Positions 37,416 through 47,559 are shown, numbered from the stretch's first letter. The stretch: DNA of 64,000 nucleotides from Methylobrevis albus (GCF_015904235.1 NZ_JADZLT010000049.1:186001-250000), one strand, 5' to 3'. Translations and numbers: made by a program. Notes: a model not told the origin generated them from the letters alone.

Positions 37416-38366
37416 TCAGGCGAACAGCACCGACGACAGCCGGCGGCGGCCGAGCAGCGTCATCGGATCGGTCGGTCCCCAGGCCTCGAACAGCTGCACG
37501 AGCTGCTTGCGCGCCGCCTCCTCGTTCCAGGCGCGTTCGCGCCGGACGATCTCGACGAGGTGGTTCACCGCGGCCTCGCGATCGCCGCTCGCGGCGAGCG
37601 CCAGCGCGAGGTCGAAGCGCGCGGCATGGTCGGCCGGGTCGGCCTCGACGCGGGCGACGAGGTCGGCGCTGTCGCCGAGGCTGGCGGTGACGGCGGCGAG
37701 CTCGAGCTCGGCGCGGGCACCGGCGATCCCGGCGTCACCGCGCTTTGCTTCGGGCACGCGGTCGAGGGTCGCCCCCGCGCCGTCGAGATCACCGAGGCCG
37801 ATCTGGGCACGCGCGAGGCCGGCGAGCGCCGCGAGGTTGCCCTCCTCCTCCTCGAGCACCGTGAGATAGACCTCCGCCGCCGTCGCAAAATCCTTCTCGG
37901 CGAGGGATTCGGCGCCGGCCTCCAGCATCTGCTCGACGTCGCTCGGACCGACCGGGCCGACGAGCCGCTCGATGAACTGGGCGACCTGGCTTTCGGGCAG
38001 CGCGCCCATGAAGCCGTCGAGCGGGCGGCCCTGGCTGAAGGCGATCACGGCGGGAATCGACTGGATGCCGAGCTGGCCGGCGATCTCCGGATGCTGGTCG
38101 ATGTTCATCTTGACGAGGCGCACCTTGCCGCCGGCGGCCTTGACGGCCTTTTCCAGCACCGGCGTCAGCTGCTTGCAGGGCCCGCACCACGGCGCCCAGA
38201 AGTCGACCAGCACCGGCACCTGGCGCGACGGCTCCAGCACGTCGCGGGCGAAGGTCTGGGTGGTGGTGTCCTTGATCAGGTCGGCGGCCCCAGCGGCCGC
38301 GCCGGCCGGCGCCAAGCCGTTCGGTACCGCGGCGCCGCCGCCGAGGCTGAAGGTCTGTCCGCTCAT
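37416..38366 (-). CDS. cnoX: Thioredoxin-TPR co-chaperone CnoX/YbbN
   Basis: A 316-residue protein. The thioredoxin fold (about 30-140) has the active site WCGPC (Cys61, Cys64). A TPR-like C-terminal half follows (AEKDFATAAEVYLTVLEEEEGNLAALAGLARA). CnoX/YbbN holds oxidised proteins for DnaK/GroEL. The E. coli form lacks the classic CGPC; the intact CGPC here suggests retained redox activity, as in Caulobacter. The ATG at 38366 precedes a Gly/Ala-rich 30-residue tail. Confidence 0.92.
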   Translation of the reverse strand: MSGQTFSLGGGAAVPNGLAPAGAAAGAADLIKDTTTQTFARDVLEPSRQVPVLVDFWAPWCGPCKQLTPVLEKAVKAAGGKVRLVKMNIDQHPEIAGQLGIQSIPAVIAFSQGRPLDGFMGALPESQVAQFIERLVGPVGPSDVEQMLEAGAESLAEKDFATAAEVYLTVLEEEEGNLAALAGLARAQIGLGDLDGAGATLDRVPEAKRGDAGIAGARAELELAAVTASLGDSADLVARVEADPADHAARFDLALALAASGDREAAVNHLVEIVRRERAWNEEAARKQLVQLFEAWGPTDPMTLLGRRRLSSVLFA

Positions 38367-38506
38367 GATTGTCGTCCCGCGTCCGTCGTAAGAGTCGGTC
38401 CGCGCGCCGTGGGAGCCGGTCATTGCCGGCTGGCACGCGCTGTCGCCCCCTATTTGGCGTGAACGGCGGCGAATTACAAACCCCGTGCGCCGGGTTCGCG
38501 CACGCG

Positions 38507-39049
38507 TCAGTCGGCCGCCGTCTCCACCGGCTGCGGTGCCTGCACCGGCAGCTCGGTGATCAGCGGCGAATGGCCGGTCGCTTGGAGGAAGCGGACGAGG
38601 TCGCCGGCTTCGATCGTCGTCGTGGCGGTGTTCTCGAGCGGATGGAAGTTCACGGTGCCGGCCGCGACCAGCCCGGCGTCGAGCACCACGGTGACGCGGT
38701 GATCCAGGTCGTTGATCGCGCCGAACGGCGTCACCGAGCCGGGCTTCACGCCCCAGACCTCTTCGAGCTGCTCGGCCGAGCCGAAGCTGACGCGGCCCTG
38801 GCCGCCGATCACGGTGTGGACCTGCTTCAGGTCGACGGCGAGCTCCTCGCGCACCGAGATCATGAAGAGACGGCTCTTCTTGTCCTTGACGAAGAGGTTC
38901 TTCGCATGCGCGCCGGCGATCTCGCCGCGCAGGGCGCGCGACTCCTCCACCGTGTAGAGCGGCGGATGCTCGATCGTGGCGTGGGCGATGCCGAGCTCGT
39001 CGAGAAAGGCGAAGAGTTCGGCGCGGGTCTTGCTGCGATCGCTGGACAT
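38507..39049 (-). CDS. Prolyl-tRNA deacylase-type protein (YbaK/ProXp domain)
   Basis: A 180-residue member of the YbaK/ProX superfamily, which hydrolyses mischarged aminoacyl-tRNAs. Features are HATIEHPPLYTVEESRA near the start, GAHAKNLFVKDKKSRLFM with the conserved Lys, and GSVTPFGAIND. The start most resembles PrdX/ProXp-ala, which clears Ala-tRNA-Pro. It is a free-standing trans-editing factor, with no ProRS domain attached. The exact specificity is inferred. Confidence 0.9.
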   Translation of the reverse strand: MSSDRSKTRAELFAFLDELGIAHATIEHPPLYTVEESRALRGEIAGAHAKNLFVKDKKSRLFMISVREELAVDLKQVHTVIGGQGRVSFGSAEQLEEVWGVKPGSVTPFGAINDLDHRVTVVLDAGLVAAGTVNFHPLENTATTTIEAGDLVRFLQATGHSPLITELPVQAPQPVETAAD

Positions 39050-39153
39050 CGGGGCCTCGGCTGGCAGTTGCAGGCTGACCGGTTGATAGCATCGCGGGCC
39101 CCGGCAGCGGCAGCAGGAATCCGCCGCCGCCGCAAGGGCCGCGCGACATCAAG

Positions 39154-39178
39154 CCCCCGGGGGACGTGCCCCCGGGGG
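39154..39178 (-). terminator. GC hairpin downstream of secDF
   Basis: CCCCCGGGGG at 39154-39163 and 39169-39178, with ACGTG between, form a strong hairpin just after the secDF stop on the minus strand. It has no real U-tract, so it may act as a weak or Rho-assisted terminator. Confidence 0.45.
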
Positions 39179-39187
39179 TGACTTGCC

Positions 39188-41728
39188 TCAGGCGGCCGAC
39201 GGCGTCGCCGCCTTGTCGTCCTCGCCGGCTGCGGTACGGCGGCGGGCGCGCCAGTCGCCGAGGAAGAGCAGGATCGGCGCCGCGATGAACACCGACGAGC
39301 TCGCCGCGATCACGATGCCGAAGATCATCGGCACCGCGAAGCTCTCCACCGCGCTGCCGCCCCAGATCGCCATCGGCAGAAGCGCGAGGAAGGCGGTGAT
39401 CGAGGTGTAGAGGCTGCGCGCCAGGGTCTCGTTGATCGAGAGGTCGATCAGCTGGCGCAGCGGCATCTGCTTGTAGAGCCGCATGTTCTCGCGCATGCGG
39501 TCGTAGACGACGACCTTGTCGTTCACCGAGTAGCCGACCAGCGTCAGCAGCGCCGCGATCGCGGTGAGGTTGAAGTCGAGGCCGGTGAGGGCGAAGAAGC
39601 CCACCGTCTTGGTGACGTCCAGCACCAGCGTCGCGATCGCCCCGACCGCGAACGGCCATTCGAAGCGGACCCAGATGTAGATCAGCATCGCGATGCTCGC
39701 GAGCAGCACCGACAGGAAGCCGGCGAAAGCGAGTTCGCCGGAAACCTTGGGGCCGACCACTTCGGTGCGCTCGATGCGGGCGGTCTCGTCGATCTTGACG
39801 ATCTCACCGCGCAGCTGCTCCACCGCCGTGGTCTGCGCGGCCTCGCCGCCGGGCTGGCGCTCGACGCGCACCAGCAGGTGGTTCGGGCTGCCGAACTCCT
39901 GCAGCGCGACGTCGCCGAGGCCGAGGTTGCCGAGGCCGCCGCGGAAGGCGGCGAGATCGGCCGGGCCTTCGGTGACCACCTCCATCTGGATGCCGCCGCG
40001 GAAGTCGACGCCGTAGTTGAGGCCGGGGTTGAAGAACAGCGCCACCGACGCCGCCGACAGCAACAGCGACAGGCCGATGCCGAAGAACCGCGCCTTCATG
40101 AAGTCGATCCTGGTGCCGTCCGGCACCAGCTTGAAGCCGAGCAGCGGCTTGATGTTCAGCACCTTCAGCTTGCGCCGCACCACGATCGACAGCATCGCCG
40201 CGCGCACGATGGAGACGGCGGTGAACATCGAGATGGCGATACCGAGGCCCATGGTGATCGCAAAGCCGCGCACCGGGCCGGAGCCGAACCAGAACAGGAG
40301 CACGGTGGCGATCAGCGCGGTGACGTTGCTGTCGACGATGGTCGAGTAGGCGCGCCGGAAGCCGGAATCGAGCGCGGCGATGGCGCTGCGGCCCTTGCGC
40401 GTCTCCTCGCGGATGCGCTCGTTGATCAGCACGTTGGCGTCGACGGCGAGGCCGATGCCGAGCACGATGCCGGCGATGCCGGGCAGGGTCAGCGTCGCGC
40501 CCAGCAGGCTGAGGCCGGCGAAGGTCAGGATGACGTTGAGGCTGAGGGCGAGGTTGGCGAGCAGGCCCCAGCTGCCGTAGAGCAGCAGCATGAAGGCGAC
40601 GACGAGGCCGAAGCCGATCAGGCCGGTGACGACGCCCATCTCGATCGCGTCACTGCCGAGGTCGGCGCCGACGGTGCGCTCCTCGATCACGGTGAGCGGG
40701 GCGGGCAGGGCGCCCGCGCGCAGCAGGGCGGCGAGATCGGTGGCGCCGCGGACGTCGAAGCTGCCGGAGATCTGGCCGGAGCCCTGCGTGATCGGCTCGC
40801 GGATCACCGGCGCGCTCAGCACCTTGTCGTCGAGCACGATGGCGAAGGGCCGGCCGACGTTGGCGGTGGTGATCTCGGCGAAGCGGGCGGCGCCGATGTT
40901 GTCGAAGCGGAACGAGACGATCGGCTCGCGAGTCTGCGGGTCGAAGCCGGCGCGGGCGTCGGCGAGGCGGTCGCCGGAGAGCTCGACGCGGTCCTCGACC
41001 GGATAGCGGTTGCCCTCGGCGTCCTCCAGCATGGTGACGCCGGCGGGCACCGCGTCGCCGGCGATCGCGGCGTTCGACAGCATGTGGAAGCTCATCTGCG
41101 CGGTGGAGCCGAGCAGTTCGCGGATGCGGGCCGGGTCCTGCACGCCGGGGAGCTGGACGAGGATGCGGTCGGTGCCGACGCGCTGAATCGTCGGCTCGGC
41201 GACGCCGACCTGGTCGATGCGCTGGCGGATGATCTCGAGGCTCTGGCCGACGGCGGCGGAGATGCGGTCGGCAAGGCCGGCGTCGGTCATGCGGATGACG
41301 AGGTCGCGGTCGCCGTCGGCCACGACGGTGATGTCGCCGCCGAGGCCGAAGCTGCCGACGCCGATGTCGATGGCGAGCTTCTGCAGCTCCTCGGAAGCGC
41401 GGGTGCGGTCGGAGGCATTGCTGAGGCGGACGCGCACGGTGTCGCCGTCGCGGCGGATCTGCTCGCTGCCGATGCCGGCGTCGCGCAAGGACCGGCGCGA
41501 ATCCTGGAGCAGCGTCTGCAGCCGCTCCTTGACGAGTTCGGCGCTGTCGACCTCGAGCACGAGGTGCGAACCACCGGAGAGGTCGAGGCCGAGCGAGACG
41601 GTCTGGTTGGGCAGGAACGACGGCAGGTTGTTGCGCCAGGCCTCGGGGAGGACGTTGGGCAGCGCGACCAGAATGCCGAGGATGATGATCGTCGCATAGG
41701 TGGCGATCAGCCAGCGGGAATTGCGCAT
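39188..41728 (-). CDS. secDF: Protein translocase subunit SecDF (fused)
   Basis: An 846-residue fusion of SecD and SecF, the RND-like proton-driven accessory to SecYEG. Predicted features are twelve membrane segments, SecD motif LGLDLSGGSHLVLEV near the start, the P1 periplasmic domain, GIVLGIGLAVDANVLI in TM4, and in the SecF half VDFRGG and LVGYSVNDKVVVYDRMREN. Fusion is common in some clades. No yajC gene lies upstream, as it often does. A small hypothetical membrane protein is encoded there instead. The ATG at 41728 is well placed before MRNSRWLIA. Confidence 0.97.
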   Translation of the reverse strand: MRNSRWLIATYATIIILGILVALPNVLPEAWRNNLPSFLPNQTVSLGLDLSGGSHLVLEVDSAELVKERLQTLLQDSRRSLRDAGIGSEQIRRDGDTVRVRLSNASDRTRASEELQKLAIDIGVGSFGLGGDITVVADGDRDLVIRMTDAGLADRISAAVGQSLEIIRQRIDQVGVAEPTIQRVGTDRILVQLPGVQDPARIRELLGSTAQMSFHMLSNAAIAGDAVPAGVTMLEDAEGNRYPVEDRVELSGDRLADARAGFDPQTREPIVSFRFDNIGAARFAEITTANVGRPFAIVLDDKVLSAPVIREPITQGSGQISGSFDVRGATDLAALLRAGALPAPLTVIEERTVGADLGSDAIEMGVVTGLIGFGLVVAFMLLLYGSWGLLANLALSLNVILTFAGLSLLGATLTLPGIAGIVLGIGLAVDANVLINERIREETRKGRSAIAALDSGFRRAYSTIVDSNVTALIATVLLFWFGSGPVRGFAITMGLGIAISMFTAVSIVRAAMLSIVVRRKLKVLNIKPLLGFKLVPDGTRIDFMKARFFGIGLSLLLSAASVALFFNPGLNYGVDFRGGIQMEVVTEGPADLAAFRGGLGNLGLGDVALQEFGSPNHLLVRVERQPGGEAAQTTAVEQLRGEIVKIDETARIERTEVVGPKVSGELAFAGFLSVLLASIAMLIYIWVRFEWPFAVGAIATLVLDVTKTVGFFALTGLDFNLTAIAALLTLVGYSVNDKVVVYDRMRENMRLYKQMPLRQLIDLSINETLARSLYTSITAFLALLPMAIWGGSAVESFAVPMIFGIVIAASSSVFIAAPILLFLGDWRARRRTAAGEDDKAATPSAA

Positions 41729-41880
41729 GGAGGATGGTCCGGACTGGCGGCCGGCCCGCCCCGGTCTGGCAGGGCGTGGCGACGGCCGCGAACATTCATC
41801 GAAAAGGGGCATGGGGCCGCGTCGGTGCGGGCGGCGCGTCGATCGAGGCGCGGCCGGCCAGGGATCACGGCGGATCGGCG

Positions 41881-42294
41881 TCAGACCGGCGGGGCGCGGG
41901 CCTGGTATCCGGCGGCGGCGCTCGCCGCGGCGGCGCGGGCCGGGGTCTCGCCCGGACGGGCGGCGGGCAGGTCGAGGAAGGCGCCGGCGAGCGTGGGGAT
42001 GAGCGCCGGGCCGGTGTCGCCGCCCGGGGCGGGCTGGCTGTCGCGGCGCTGCACCACGATCGCGGCCTGCCGGCTTTCGCGCGGCACGAACTGGCGGCCG
42101 GCGTCGGCGGTGGCGATGCGGCCGGTCTGGGCGGTGCCGGACTTGCCGCCGAGGCGCAGCAGGTCGGTGGAGCCGGCACCAAAGCCGAGGCAGACCAGCA
42201 ACGCCGCAAACACCGCCAGCGCCAGCCGCACCGACGCCGTCGGCGCACGCGGCGCCGGCGGGGGTGGCGGAGGGAGGTGGCGGTCGTCGGTCAC
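41881..42294 (-). CDS. Hypothetical single-TM protein
   Basis: A 137-residue protein starting at GTG 42294 (MTDDRHL), with a proline run (PPPPPPAPRAP), one probable membrane helix (about 22-42, RLALAVFAALLVCLGFGAGS) and an Ala/Pro-rich outer part. I recognise no family. It lies in the position often held by yajC, upstream of secDF on the same strand, with a 152-bp gap. It could be a periplasmic-facing accessory. The frame extends upstream to 42360, but that part lies in a repeat. Coding status is only moderately certain. Confidence 0.5.
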   Translation of the reverse strand: MTDDRHLPPPPPPAPRAPTASVRLALAVFAALLVCLGFGAGSTDLLRLGGKSGTAQTGRIATADAGRQFVPRESRQAAIVVQRRDSQPAPGGDTGPALIPTLAGAFLDLPAARPGETPARAAAASAAAGYQARAPPV

Positions 42295-42318
42295 GCTGGT
42301 TCCGGTCTGGATTTGATA

Positions 42319-42412
42319 TCCCTCCCCCTTGTGGGGCTGCGAAGCAGGCAAAGGAGACACGTGGCTCCGTCGCAGGGGTGGCCCGGCCGGAGGCCGGGTC
42401 GGGAGGGTACTG
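42319..42412. repeat. Palindromic repeat, family B, interrupted copy
   Basis: The sequence resembles one arm of the 54.4-kb element (CCCTCCCCCTTGTGGGG ... GGTCGGGAGGG), but the middle is expanded by about 40 bp. It lies upstream of the hypothetical small membrane gene. Confidence 0.6.
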
Positions 42413-42466
42413 CGGCGCCTCGGTTTCGAGAAAGCCGCAGTATCATTATCTTGGCACGCCCTCTCC

Positions 42467-42593
42467 GGCCGTCATCCCCGCGAAAGCGGGGATCCACCGT
42501 GCCGCAGGGGTGGACGTGCGGCGAGACTTCGGCGCTACCACATCGGCCTCACTCGGGGTGAGTTGGATCCCCGCTTTCGCGGGGATGACGGCC
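42467..42593. repeat. REPIN-like element, family C
   Basis: Two perfect 30-bp inverted arms (42467-42496 and 42564-42593) flank 67 bp. Each arm is itself a hairpin, ATCCCCGC-GAAA-GCGGGGAT. Such paired palindromes are typical of dispersed REP/REPIN sequences in proteobacteria. Confidence 0.9.
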
Positions 42594-42626
42594 GATGGTT
42601 CCAAGAACCTCGCCCCCGTCTCCCCC

Positions 42627-44474
42627 TCACCCCTTCTCCACCTGGCTCACATCCCGCACCGCACCGCGAGCGGCCGAGGTCGTCATCGCGGCGTAAGCCC
42701 TGAGCGCCGGGGTCACGTTGCGCTTGCGCGGCGCCTCGGGGCGCCAGGTGCCGGTGCCCTTGGCGGCGCGGCGGGCGGCGAGCACCTCGTCCGGCACCGC
42801 GACGCGGATCGAGCGGTTCGGGATGTCGATCTCGATCAGGTCGCCCTGCTCGACGAGGCCGATGGTGCCGCCTTCGGCGGCTTCCGGCGAGACGTGGCCG
42901 ATCGAGAGGCCCGAGGAGCCGCCCGAGAAGCGGCCGTCGGTGACGAGGGCGCAGGCCTTGCCGAGGCCTTTCGACTTCAGGTAGCTGGTCGGATAGAGCA
43001 TTTCCTGCATGCCCGGGCCGCCCTTCGGCCCCTCGTAGCGGATCAGCACCACGTCGCCGGGCGCGATGCCGCCGTTGAGGATGCCGTCGACCGCGGCGTC
43101 CTGGCTCTCGAAGATGCGGGCCGGGCCGGAGAACTTCAGGATGCTCTCGTCGACGCCGGCGGTCTTCACGATGCAGCCGTCCTCGGCGAGGTTGCCGTAG
43201 AGCACGGCGAGGCCGCCGTCCTTCGAGAACGGATGCGCCGCCGAGCGGATGACGCCGGTCTCGCGGTCGGTGTCGAGATCGTCCCAGCGCGACGCCTGGC
43301 TGAAGGCGACCTGGGTCGGCACGCCGCCGGGGGCGGCGCGGTAGAACTCGCGCACGCTCTCGGAACTCGTTCGGGTGATGTCCCAGCGATTGAGCGCGTC
43401 GGCCATGGTGGTGCTGTGCACGGTCGGCAGCGTCGCATCGATCAGGCCGGCGCGCTCGAGCTCGCCGAGGATCGACATGATGCCGCCGGCGCGGTGGACG
43501 TCCTCCATGTGCACGTCGGCTTTCGCCGGGGCGACCTTGCAGAGCACCGGCACGCGGCGCGACAGCCGGTCGATGTCGGCCATGGTGAAGTCGATCTCGG
43601 CCTCGTGGGCGGCGGCGAGCAGGTGCAGCACGGTGTTGGTCGAGCCGCCCATGGCGATGTCGAGCGTCATCGCGTTCTCGAAGGCCTTGAAGCTCGCGAC
43701 CGAGCGCGGCAGCACGCTGGCGTCGTCCTGCTCGTAGTAGCGCTTGGCGATGTCGACGGCGAGGTGGCCGGCCTCGACGAACAGACGGCGGCGGTCGGCA
43801 TGGGTGGCGAGGGTCGAGCCGTTGCCGGGCAGCGCGAGGCCGAGCGCCTCGGTCAGACAGTTCATCGAGTTCGCCGTGAACATGCCCGAGCACGAGCCGC
43901 AGGTCGGGCAGGCCGAGCGCTCGATGGTCCGCACGTCTTCGTCGGAGATGCGGTCGTCGGCGGCGGCGACCATGGCGTCGACGAGGTCGAGCGCCACCGT
44001 CTTGCCGTGCATCACGACCTTGCCGGCTTCCATCGGGCCGCCGGAGACGAACACGGTCGGGATGTTGAGGCGGAGCGCCGCCATCAGCATGCCGGGGGTG
44101 ATCTTGTCGCAGTTCGAGATGCAGACCAGCGCGTCGGCGCAGTGGGCGTTGACCATGTACTCGACGCTGTCGGCGATGATCTCGCGCGACGGCAGCGAAT
44201 AGAGCATGCCGTCATGGCCCATCGCGATGCCGTCGTCGACGGCGATCGTGTTGAATTCCTTGGCGACGCCGCCCGCCTGCTCGATCTCGCGCGCCACCAG
44301 CTGGCCGAGGTCCTTCAGGTGGACGTGGCCGGGCACGAACTGGGTGAAGGAATTGGAGATCGCGATGATCGGCTTGCCGAAATCGCTGTCCTTCATGCCC
44401 GTCGCGCGCCAGAGGCCGCGGGCGCCGGCCATGTTGCGGCCGTGGGTGGTGGTGCGGGAGCGATATGGCGGCAT
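42627..44474 (-). CDS. ilvD: Dihydroxy-acid dehydratase IlvD
   Basis: A 615-residue Fe-S enzyme of branched-chain amino-acid synthesis that dehydrates 2,3-dihydroxy acids to 2-keto acids. Signature segments are [31 protein letters not shown] (cluster Cys), [18 protein letters not shown] and GRFSGG. The three conserved cluster cysteines are in place. The ATG at 44474 gives [21 protein letters not shown], the usual start. It stands alone, between palindromic repeats. Confidence 0.97.
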   Translation of the reverse strand: MPPYRSRTTTHGRNMAGARGLWRATGMKDSDFGKPIIAISNSFTQFVPGHVHLKDLGQLVAREIEQAGGVAKEFNTIAVDDGIAMGHDGMLYSLPSREIIADSVEYMVNAHCADALVCISNCDKITPGMLMAALRLNIPTVFVSGGPMEAGKVVMHGKTVALDLVDAMVAAADDRISDEDVRTIERSACPTCGSCSGMFTANSMNCLTEALGLALPGNGSTLATHADRRRLFVEAGHLAVDIAKRYYEQDDASVLPRSVASFKAFENAMTLDIAMGGSTNTVLHLLAAAHEAEIDFTMADIDRLSRRVPVLCKVAPAKADVHMEDVHRAGGIMSILGELERAGLIDATLPTVHSTTMADALNRWDITRTSSESVREFYRAAPGGVPTQVAFSQASRWDDLDTDRETGVIRSAAHPFSKDGGLAVLYGNLAEDGCIVKTAGVDESILKFSGPARIFESQDAAVDGILNGGIAPGDVVLIRYEGPKGGPGMQEMLYPTSYLKSKGLGKACALVTDGRFSGGSSGLSIGHVSPEAAEGGTIGLVEQGDLIEIDIPNRSIRVAVPDEVLAARRAAKGTGTWRPEAPRKRNVTPALRAYAAMTTSAARGAVRDVSQVEKG

Positions 44475-44657
44475 GGATCTCGTCCGGTCGGCGGCGGGGC
44501 GGCCGATCGTCGGCGCCCGGCCCGGTGCTGCTGGCACGCGCCGGCCGGGTGCCGGCCGCGCGCGAAGTCCGACGCCTATAGCAGAAACACCGGCGCGCGG
44601 CGAGGGTGAACGGCGGTGGTGACGGGGGCGTGATGGAGATCCGAGGGCGCCGCCGAT

Positions 44658-44792
44658 CCCTTCTCCCCTCGCGGGAGAAGGTGGCCGCGGAGCGGCCGGA
44701 TGAGGGGGGCGGCAGCCGCTGACGCCGATGACTCGGTGAGGCTGTACCCCTCATCCGCCCTTCGGGCACCTTCTCCCACAGGGGGAGAAGGG
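44658..44792. repeat. Palindromic intergenic repeat, family A copy 2
   Basis: Two inverted arms like those at 28994-29134 (CCCTTCTCCC ... GGATGAGGGG / CCCCTCATCC ... GGGAGAAGGG) with a different central spacer. It lies between the ilvD start and the end of the DUF2585 gene. Confidence 0.85.
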
Positions 44793-44809
44793 AAAAAGTG
44801 GTCGTGCCG

Positions 44810-45412
44810 TCAGGCGCCGCCTTGCCAGGCTTTCACGGCGTCGAGCGGCCAGAGCAGCATGATGACGTTCAAGGTGAGGTTGTCGCGGATCAGAGCGCCG
44901 ACGACGAGTTCCATGCCAAGGGCGAGCAGCACGGTGAGCCAGACCGGCAGCCAGCGGGCGAGGAAGAAGCCGGCGAGCATCGCGACGATGTCGGCGACCG
45001 AGTTGATGATGCTGTCGCCGAAATAGTCTAGCGCGATGGTCGCCTCGCGGTAGCGGTTGATCACCGCGTCGGTGTTCTCGGTGATCTCCCAGGCGGCCTC
45101 GATCACCACGGCGAGCGCGGCGCGGGCGCCGAGGCCGATCGGCCAGCGCTTCGCGAGCAGCCAGGTCGCGAAATAGAACAGGAAGCCGTGGATGACGTGC
45201 GACGGGGTGTACCAGTCGGAGAGGTGCTGCGAGTTCTCCGAACTCACCACGACGCCGTGCCAGAGCTTGACCGTGCCGCAGGTGCAGATCGGCACCCGGC
45301 CCATGGCGTAGAGGATCGCGGCGGTGGCCGCGATCAGCCCGGCGCAGACGAGCGTCCAGAACAGGGGTCGGCCGGCGGGACGGCCACGCGGAACCGTGCC
45401 GGCGAAACTCAC
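44810..45412 (-). CDS. DUF2585 (UPF0314) membrane protein
   Basis: A 200-residue inner-membrane protein with about four to five hydrophobic segments. Characteristic motifs are [38 protein letters not shown] and [11 protein letters not shown]. The family is conserved in Rhizobiales and its function is unknown. It overlaps the yciB gene by 4 bp and is the last gene of the mtaB-ftsY-yciB stretch. Confidence 0.92.
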   Translation of the reverse strand: MSFAGTVPRGRPAGRPLFWTLVCAGLIAATAAILYAMGRVPICTCGTVKLWHGVVVSSENSQHLSDWYTPSHVIHGFLFYFATWLLAKRWPIGLGARAALAVVIEAAWEITENTDAVINRYREATIALDYFGDSIINSVADIVAMLAGFFLARWLPVWLTVLLALGMELVVGALIRDNLTLNVIMLLWPLDAVKAWQGGA

Positions 45413-46083
45413 GCGCCGCCCCCGCGGCCGTCGTCAGCCGGCTCGGGCAGCGTGTGGCGCATCAGCAACGGCACCTGCGTCGCCGAGAACAGCAGTGTCA
45501 GCGGCATGATGCCCCAGACCTTGAAGCCGACCCAGAAGTCGGTGGTCTGGGTGCGCCAGACCACCTCGTTGAGCACGGCGAGGATCAGGAAGAAGACGCC
45601 CCAGTTGCGCGTCAGCTTCCACCAGCCGGCGTCGTCGAGGCGGAAGGCGCTGTCGAAGACGTAGCCGAGCAGCGGCTTGCCGAAGGCGAGGCCGCCGAGC
45701 AGCACGGCGCCGAACAGCGTGTTGACGATGGTCGGCTTCATCTTGATGAAGGTGTCGTCCTGCAGGAGCAGCGTCAGCGTGCCGAAGACGAGCACGACGA
45801 CGCCGGTGACGAGCGGCATGATGGCGAGCCGCCGCGTCATCGACCAGGAGATCGCCAGCGACACCGCCATCGCCGCCATGAACACGGCGGTGGCGAGGAA
45901 GATCGGCCCGCCGAGCCCGCCGAGTGCCGGCCAGCGCGCGACCAGGGATTCGGCACGCGAGTTCACGAAGAAGAAGATCACCAGCGGCCCGAGCTCGAGC
46001 GCGAGCTTCAGCAGCGGGTTTTCCGCCTTGCGTCCCGGCTCGTTCGGACCCGGCTCGATCGTGGATCCCGGCTTCGAGGTCAT
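45409..46083 (-). CDS. yciB: Inner-membrane protein YciB / septation protein A
   Basis: A 224-residue IspZ/YciB-family membrane protein with about six hydrophobic segments. Signature segments are [36 protein letters not shown] and [25 protein letters not shown]. It is linked to cell-envelope integrity and division in enterobacteria. A 25-residue polar N-terminal extension is present. It overlaps ftsY by 4 bp at its start, supporting one operon. Confidence 0.95.
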   Translation of the reverse strand: MTSKPGSTIEPGPNEPGRKAENPLLKLALELGPLVIFFFVNSRAESLVARWPALGGLGGPIFLATAVFMAAMAVSLAISWSMTRRLAIMPLVTGVVVLVFGTLTLLLQDDTFIKMKPTIVNTLFGAVLLGGLAFGKPLLGYVFDSAFRLDDAGWWKLTRNWGVFFLILAVLNEVVWRTQTTDFWVGFKVWGIMPLTLLFSATQVPLLMRHTLPEPADDGRGGGA

Positions 46084-47318
46084 GATCTTCCTTCCAGGCC
46101 CGCGATCGCCTCGGCGAATTCGCGCGCGTCGAACGGCTCGAGGTCGTCGACGCCCTCGCCGACGCCGATGAAGTGGACGGGGAGTTTGTGCTTCGCCGCG
46201 ATGGCGACGAGGATGCCGCCGCGGGCGGTGCCGTCGAGCTTGGTCATCACCAGGCCGGAGACGCCGGCGACGCGGCCGAATACCTCGACCTGGGCGAGCG
46301 CGTTCTGGCCGGTGGTGGCGTCGAGCACCAGCAGGGTGTCGTGCGGCGCGGTCGGGTCGACCTTGCGGATGACGCGGATCACCTTTTCGAGCTCGGCCAT
46401 CAGCTCGGTCTTGTTCTGCAGCCGGCCGGCGGTGTCGACGATCAGCACGTCGACGCCCTTGGCGCGCGCTTCCGTCAGCGCGTCATAGGCGAGGCCCGCG
46501 GCGTCGGAGCCGACGGCGCGCGCGATCACCGGCGTGCCGGTGCGCTCACCCCAGACTTTGAGCTGCTCGATCGCGGCGGCGCGGAAGGTATCGCCGGCGG
46601 CGAGCATCACCGAGCGGCCCTCGGCGCGGAATTTCGCGGCGAGCTTGCCGATGGTGGTGGTCTTGCCCGAGCCGTTGACGCCGACGACGAGCAGCACGTG
46701 CGGCTTTCGCGCCCCGTCGAGTACCAGCGGGCTGGCGACGGGGCTGAGCACCCGCGTCACCTCCTCGGCGAGCACGGCGCGGACTTCGGCGTCGGAAATA
46801 TCCTTGCCGAAGCGGCCCTTCGCCAGCGCCTCGGTGATCGCGGTCGCCGTCGTCACGCCGAGGTCGGCCTGGATCAGGACGTTCTCGAGTTCCTCCAGCG
46901 TCTCGTCGTCGAGCTTGCGCTTGGTGAAGATCGAGACGATGCCGTCGCCGATGGCGGACGAGGAGCGGGAGAGGCCATCCTTCAGCCGCTGCAGCCAGGA
47001 GCGTTTTGGCGCGGGCGGTTCGGCAGCCGGGGCGGGTGTGGGCGGGGCGACGATCGGCGGCGGCGGCGGGGGAGCCACGACGACGGGCGGCGGCGGAGGG
47101 GCCGCGACGACGGGCGGAGGGGTGGGGGCGGGTGCTGCCACCGGGGGCGCAACCGGCTTCGGCGCCGGGGGCGTCACCTCGGCCGCGGGCGGGGCGGGGG
47201 CTTCGTCGGCCGGCTTGCGGCGGGGGATCGGGTCTTCCTGCGGCGGCGGGCTCGGCGCGGGCTTCGCGACGACGAAGTCCGCCAGCTTCTTGAAGAAGCT
47301 GGATTTTTCCTCGCTCAT
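46080..47318 (-). CDS. ftsY: Signal recognition particle receptor FtsY
   Basis: A 412-residue SRP-type GTPase that docks SRP-ribosome complexes at the membrane. The NG domain begins near residue 108. G1 is [15 protein letters not shown] (about 214-228), then [21 protein letters not shown] and [10 protein letters not shown]. The N-terminal A domain (about 20-105) is an unusually long Pro/Ala/Val-rich stretch with runs of prolines, likely flexible and variable between species. It precedes yciB in a 4-bp overlapping pair. Confidence 0.97.
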   Translation of the reverse strand: MSEEKSSFFKKLADFVVAKPAPSPPPQEDPIPRRKPADEAPAPPAAEVTPPAPKPVAPPVAAPAPTPPPVVAAPPPPPVVVAPPPPPPIVAPPTPAPAAEPPAPKRSWLQRLKDGLSRSSSAIGDGIVSIFTKRKLDDETLEELENVLIQADLGVTTATAITEALAKGRFGKDISDAEVRAVLAEEVTRVLSPVASPLVLDGARKPHVLLVVGVNGSGKTTTIGKLAAKFRAEGRSVMLAAGDTFRAAAIEQLKVWGERTGTPVIARAVGSDAAGLAYDALTEARAKGVDVLIVDTAGRLQNKTELMAELEKVIRVIRKVDPTAPHDTLLVLDATTGQNALAQVEVFGRVAGVSGLVMTKLDGTARGGILVAIAAKHKLPVHFIGVGEGVDDLEPFDAREFAEAIAGLEGRS

Positions 47319-47362
47319 GCGGAGCTCCTGATGAGGGTGTGGATCGGGTCGTGCCGGGTCGC

Positions 47363-47527
47363 CTCCCCCCTCCCTGTCCCTCCCCCGCTGCGCAGGAGAG
47401 GGGACGAAGGAGGCAACTCCGCCATCGCAATCAGCGATGCGGTTCGGCGCAGTCTTCGTTTGGCGAAAGTCCCATCGCCCATCGTCCCCTCTCCTGCGAA
47501 GCGGGGGAGGGACAGGGAGGGGGGGAG
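47363..47527. repeat. Palindromic intergenic repeat, family D
   Basis: Inverted arms of about 45 bp (47363-47406 and 47482-47527, CTCCCCCCTCCCTGTCCC / GGGACAGGGAGGGGGGAG) flank a 75-bp spacer. It fills most of the gap between ftsY and mtaB. Confidence 0.8.
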
Positions 47528-47559
47528 CCCCACGGCAGGACCCGAACCGAAGAACCCCC

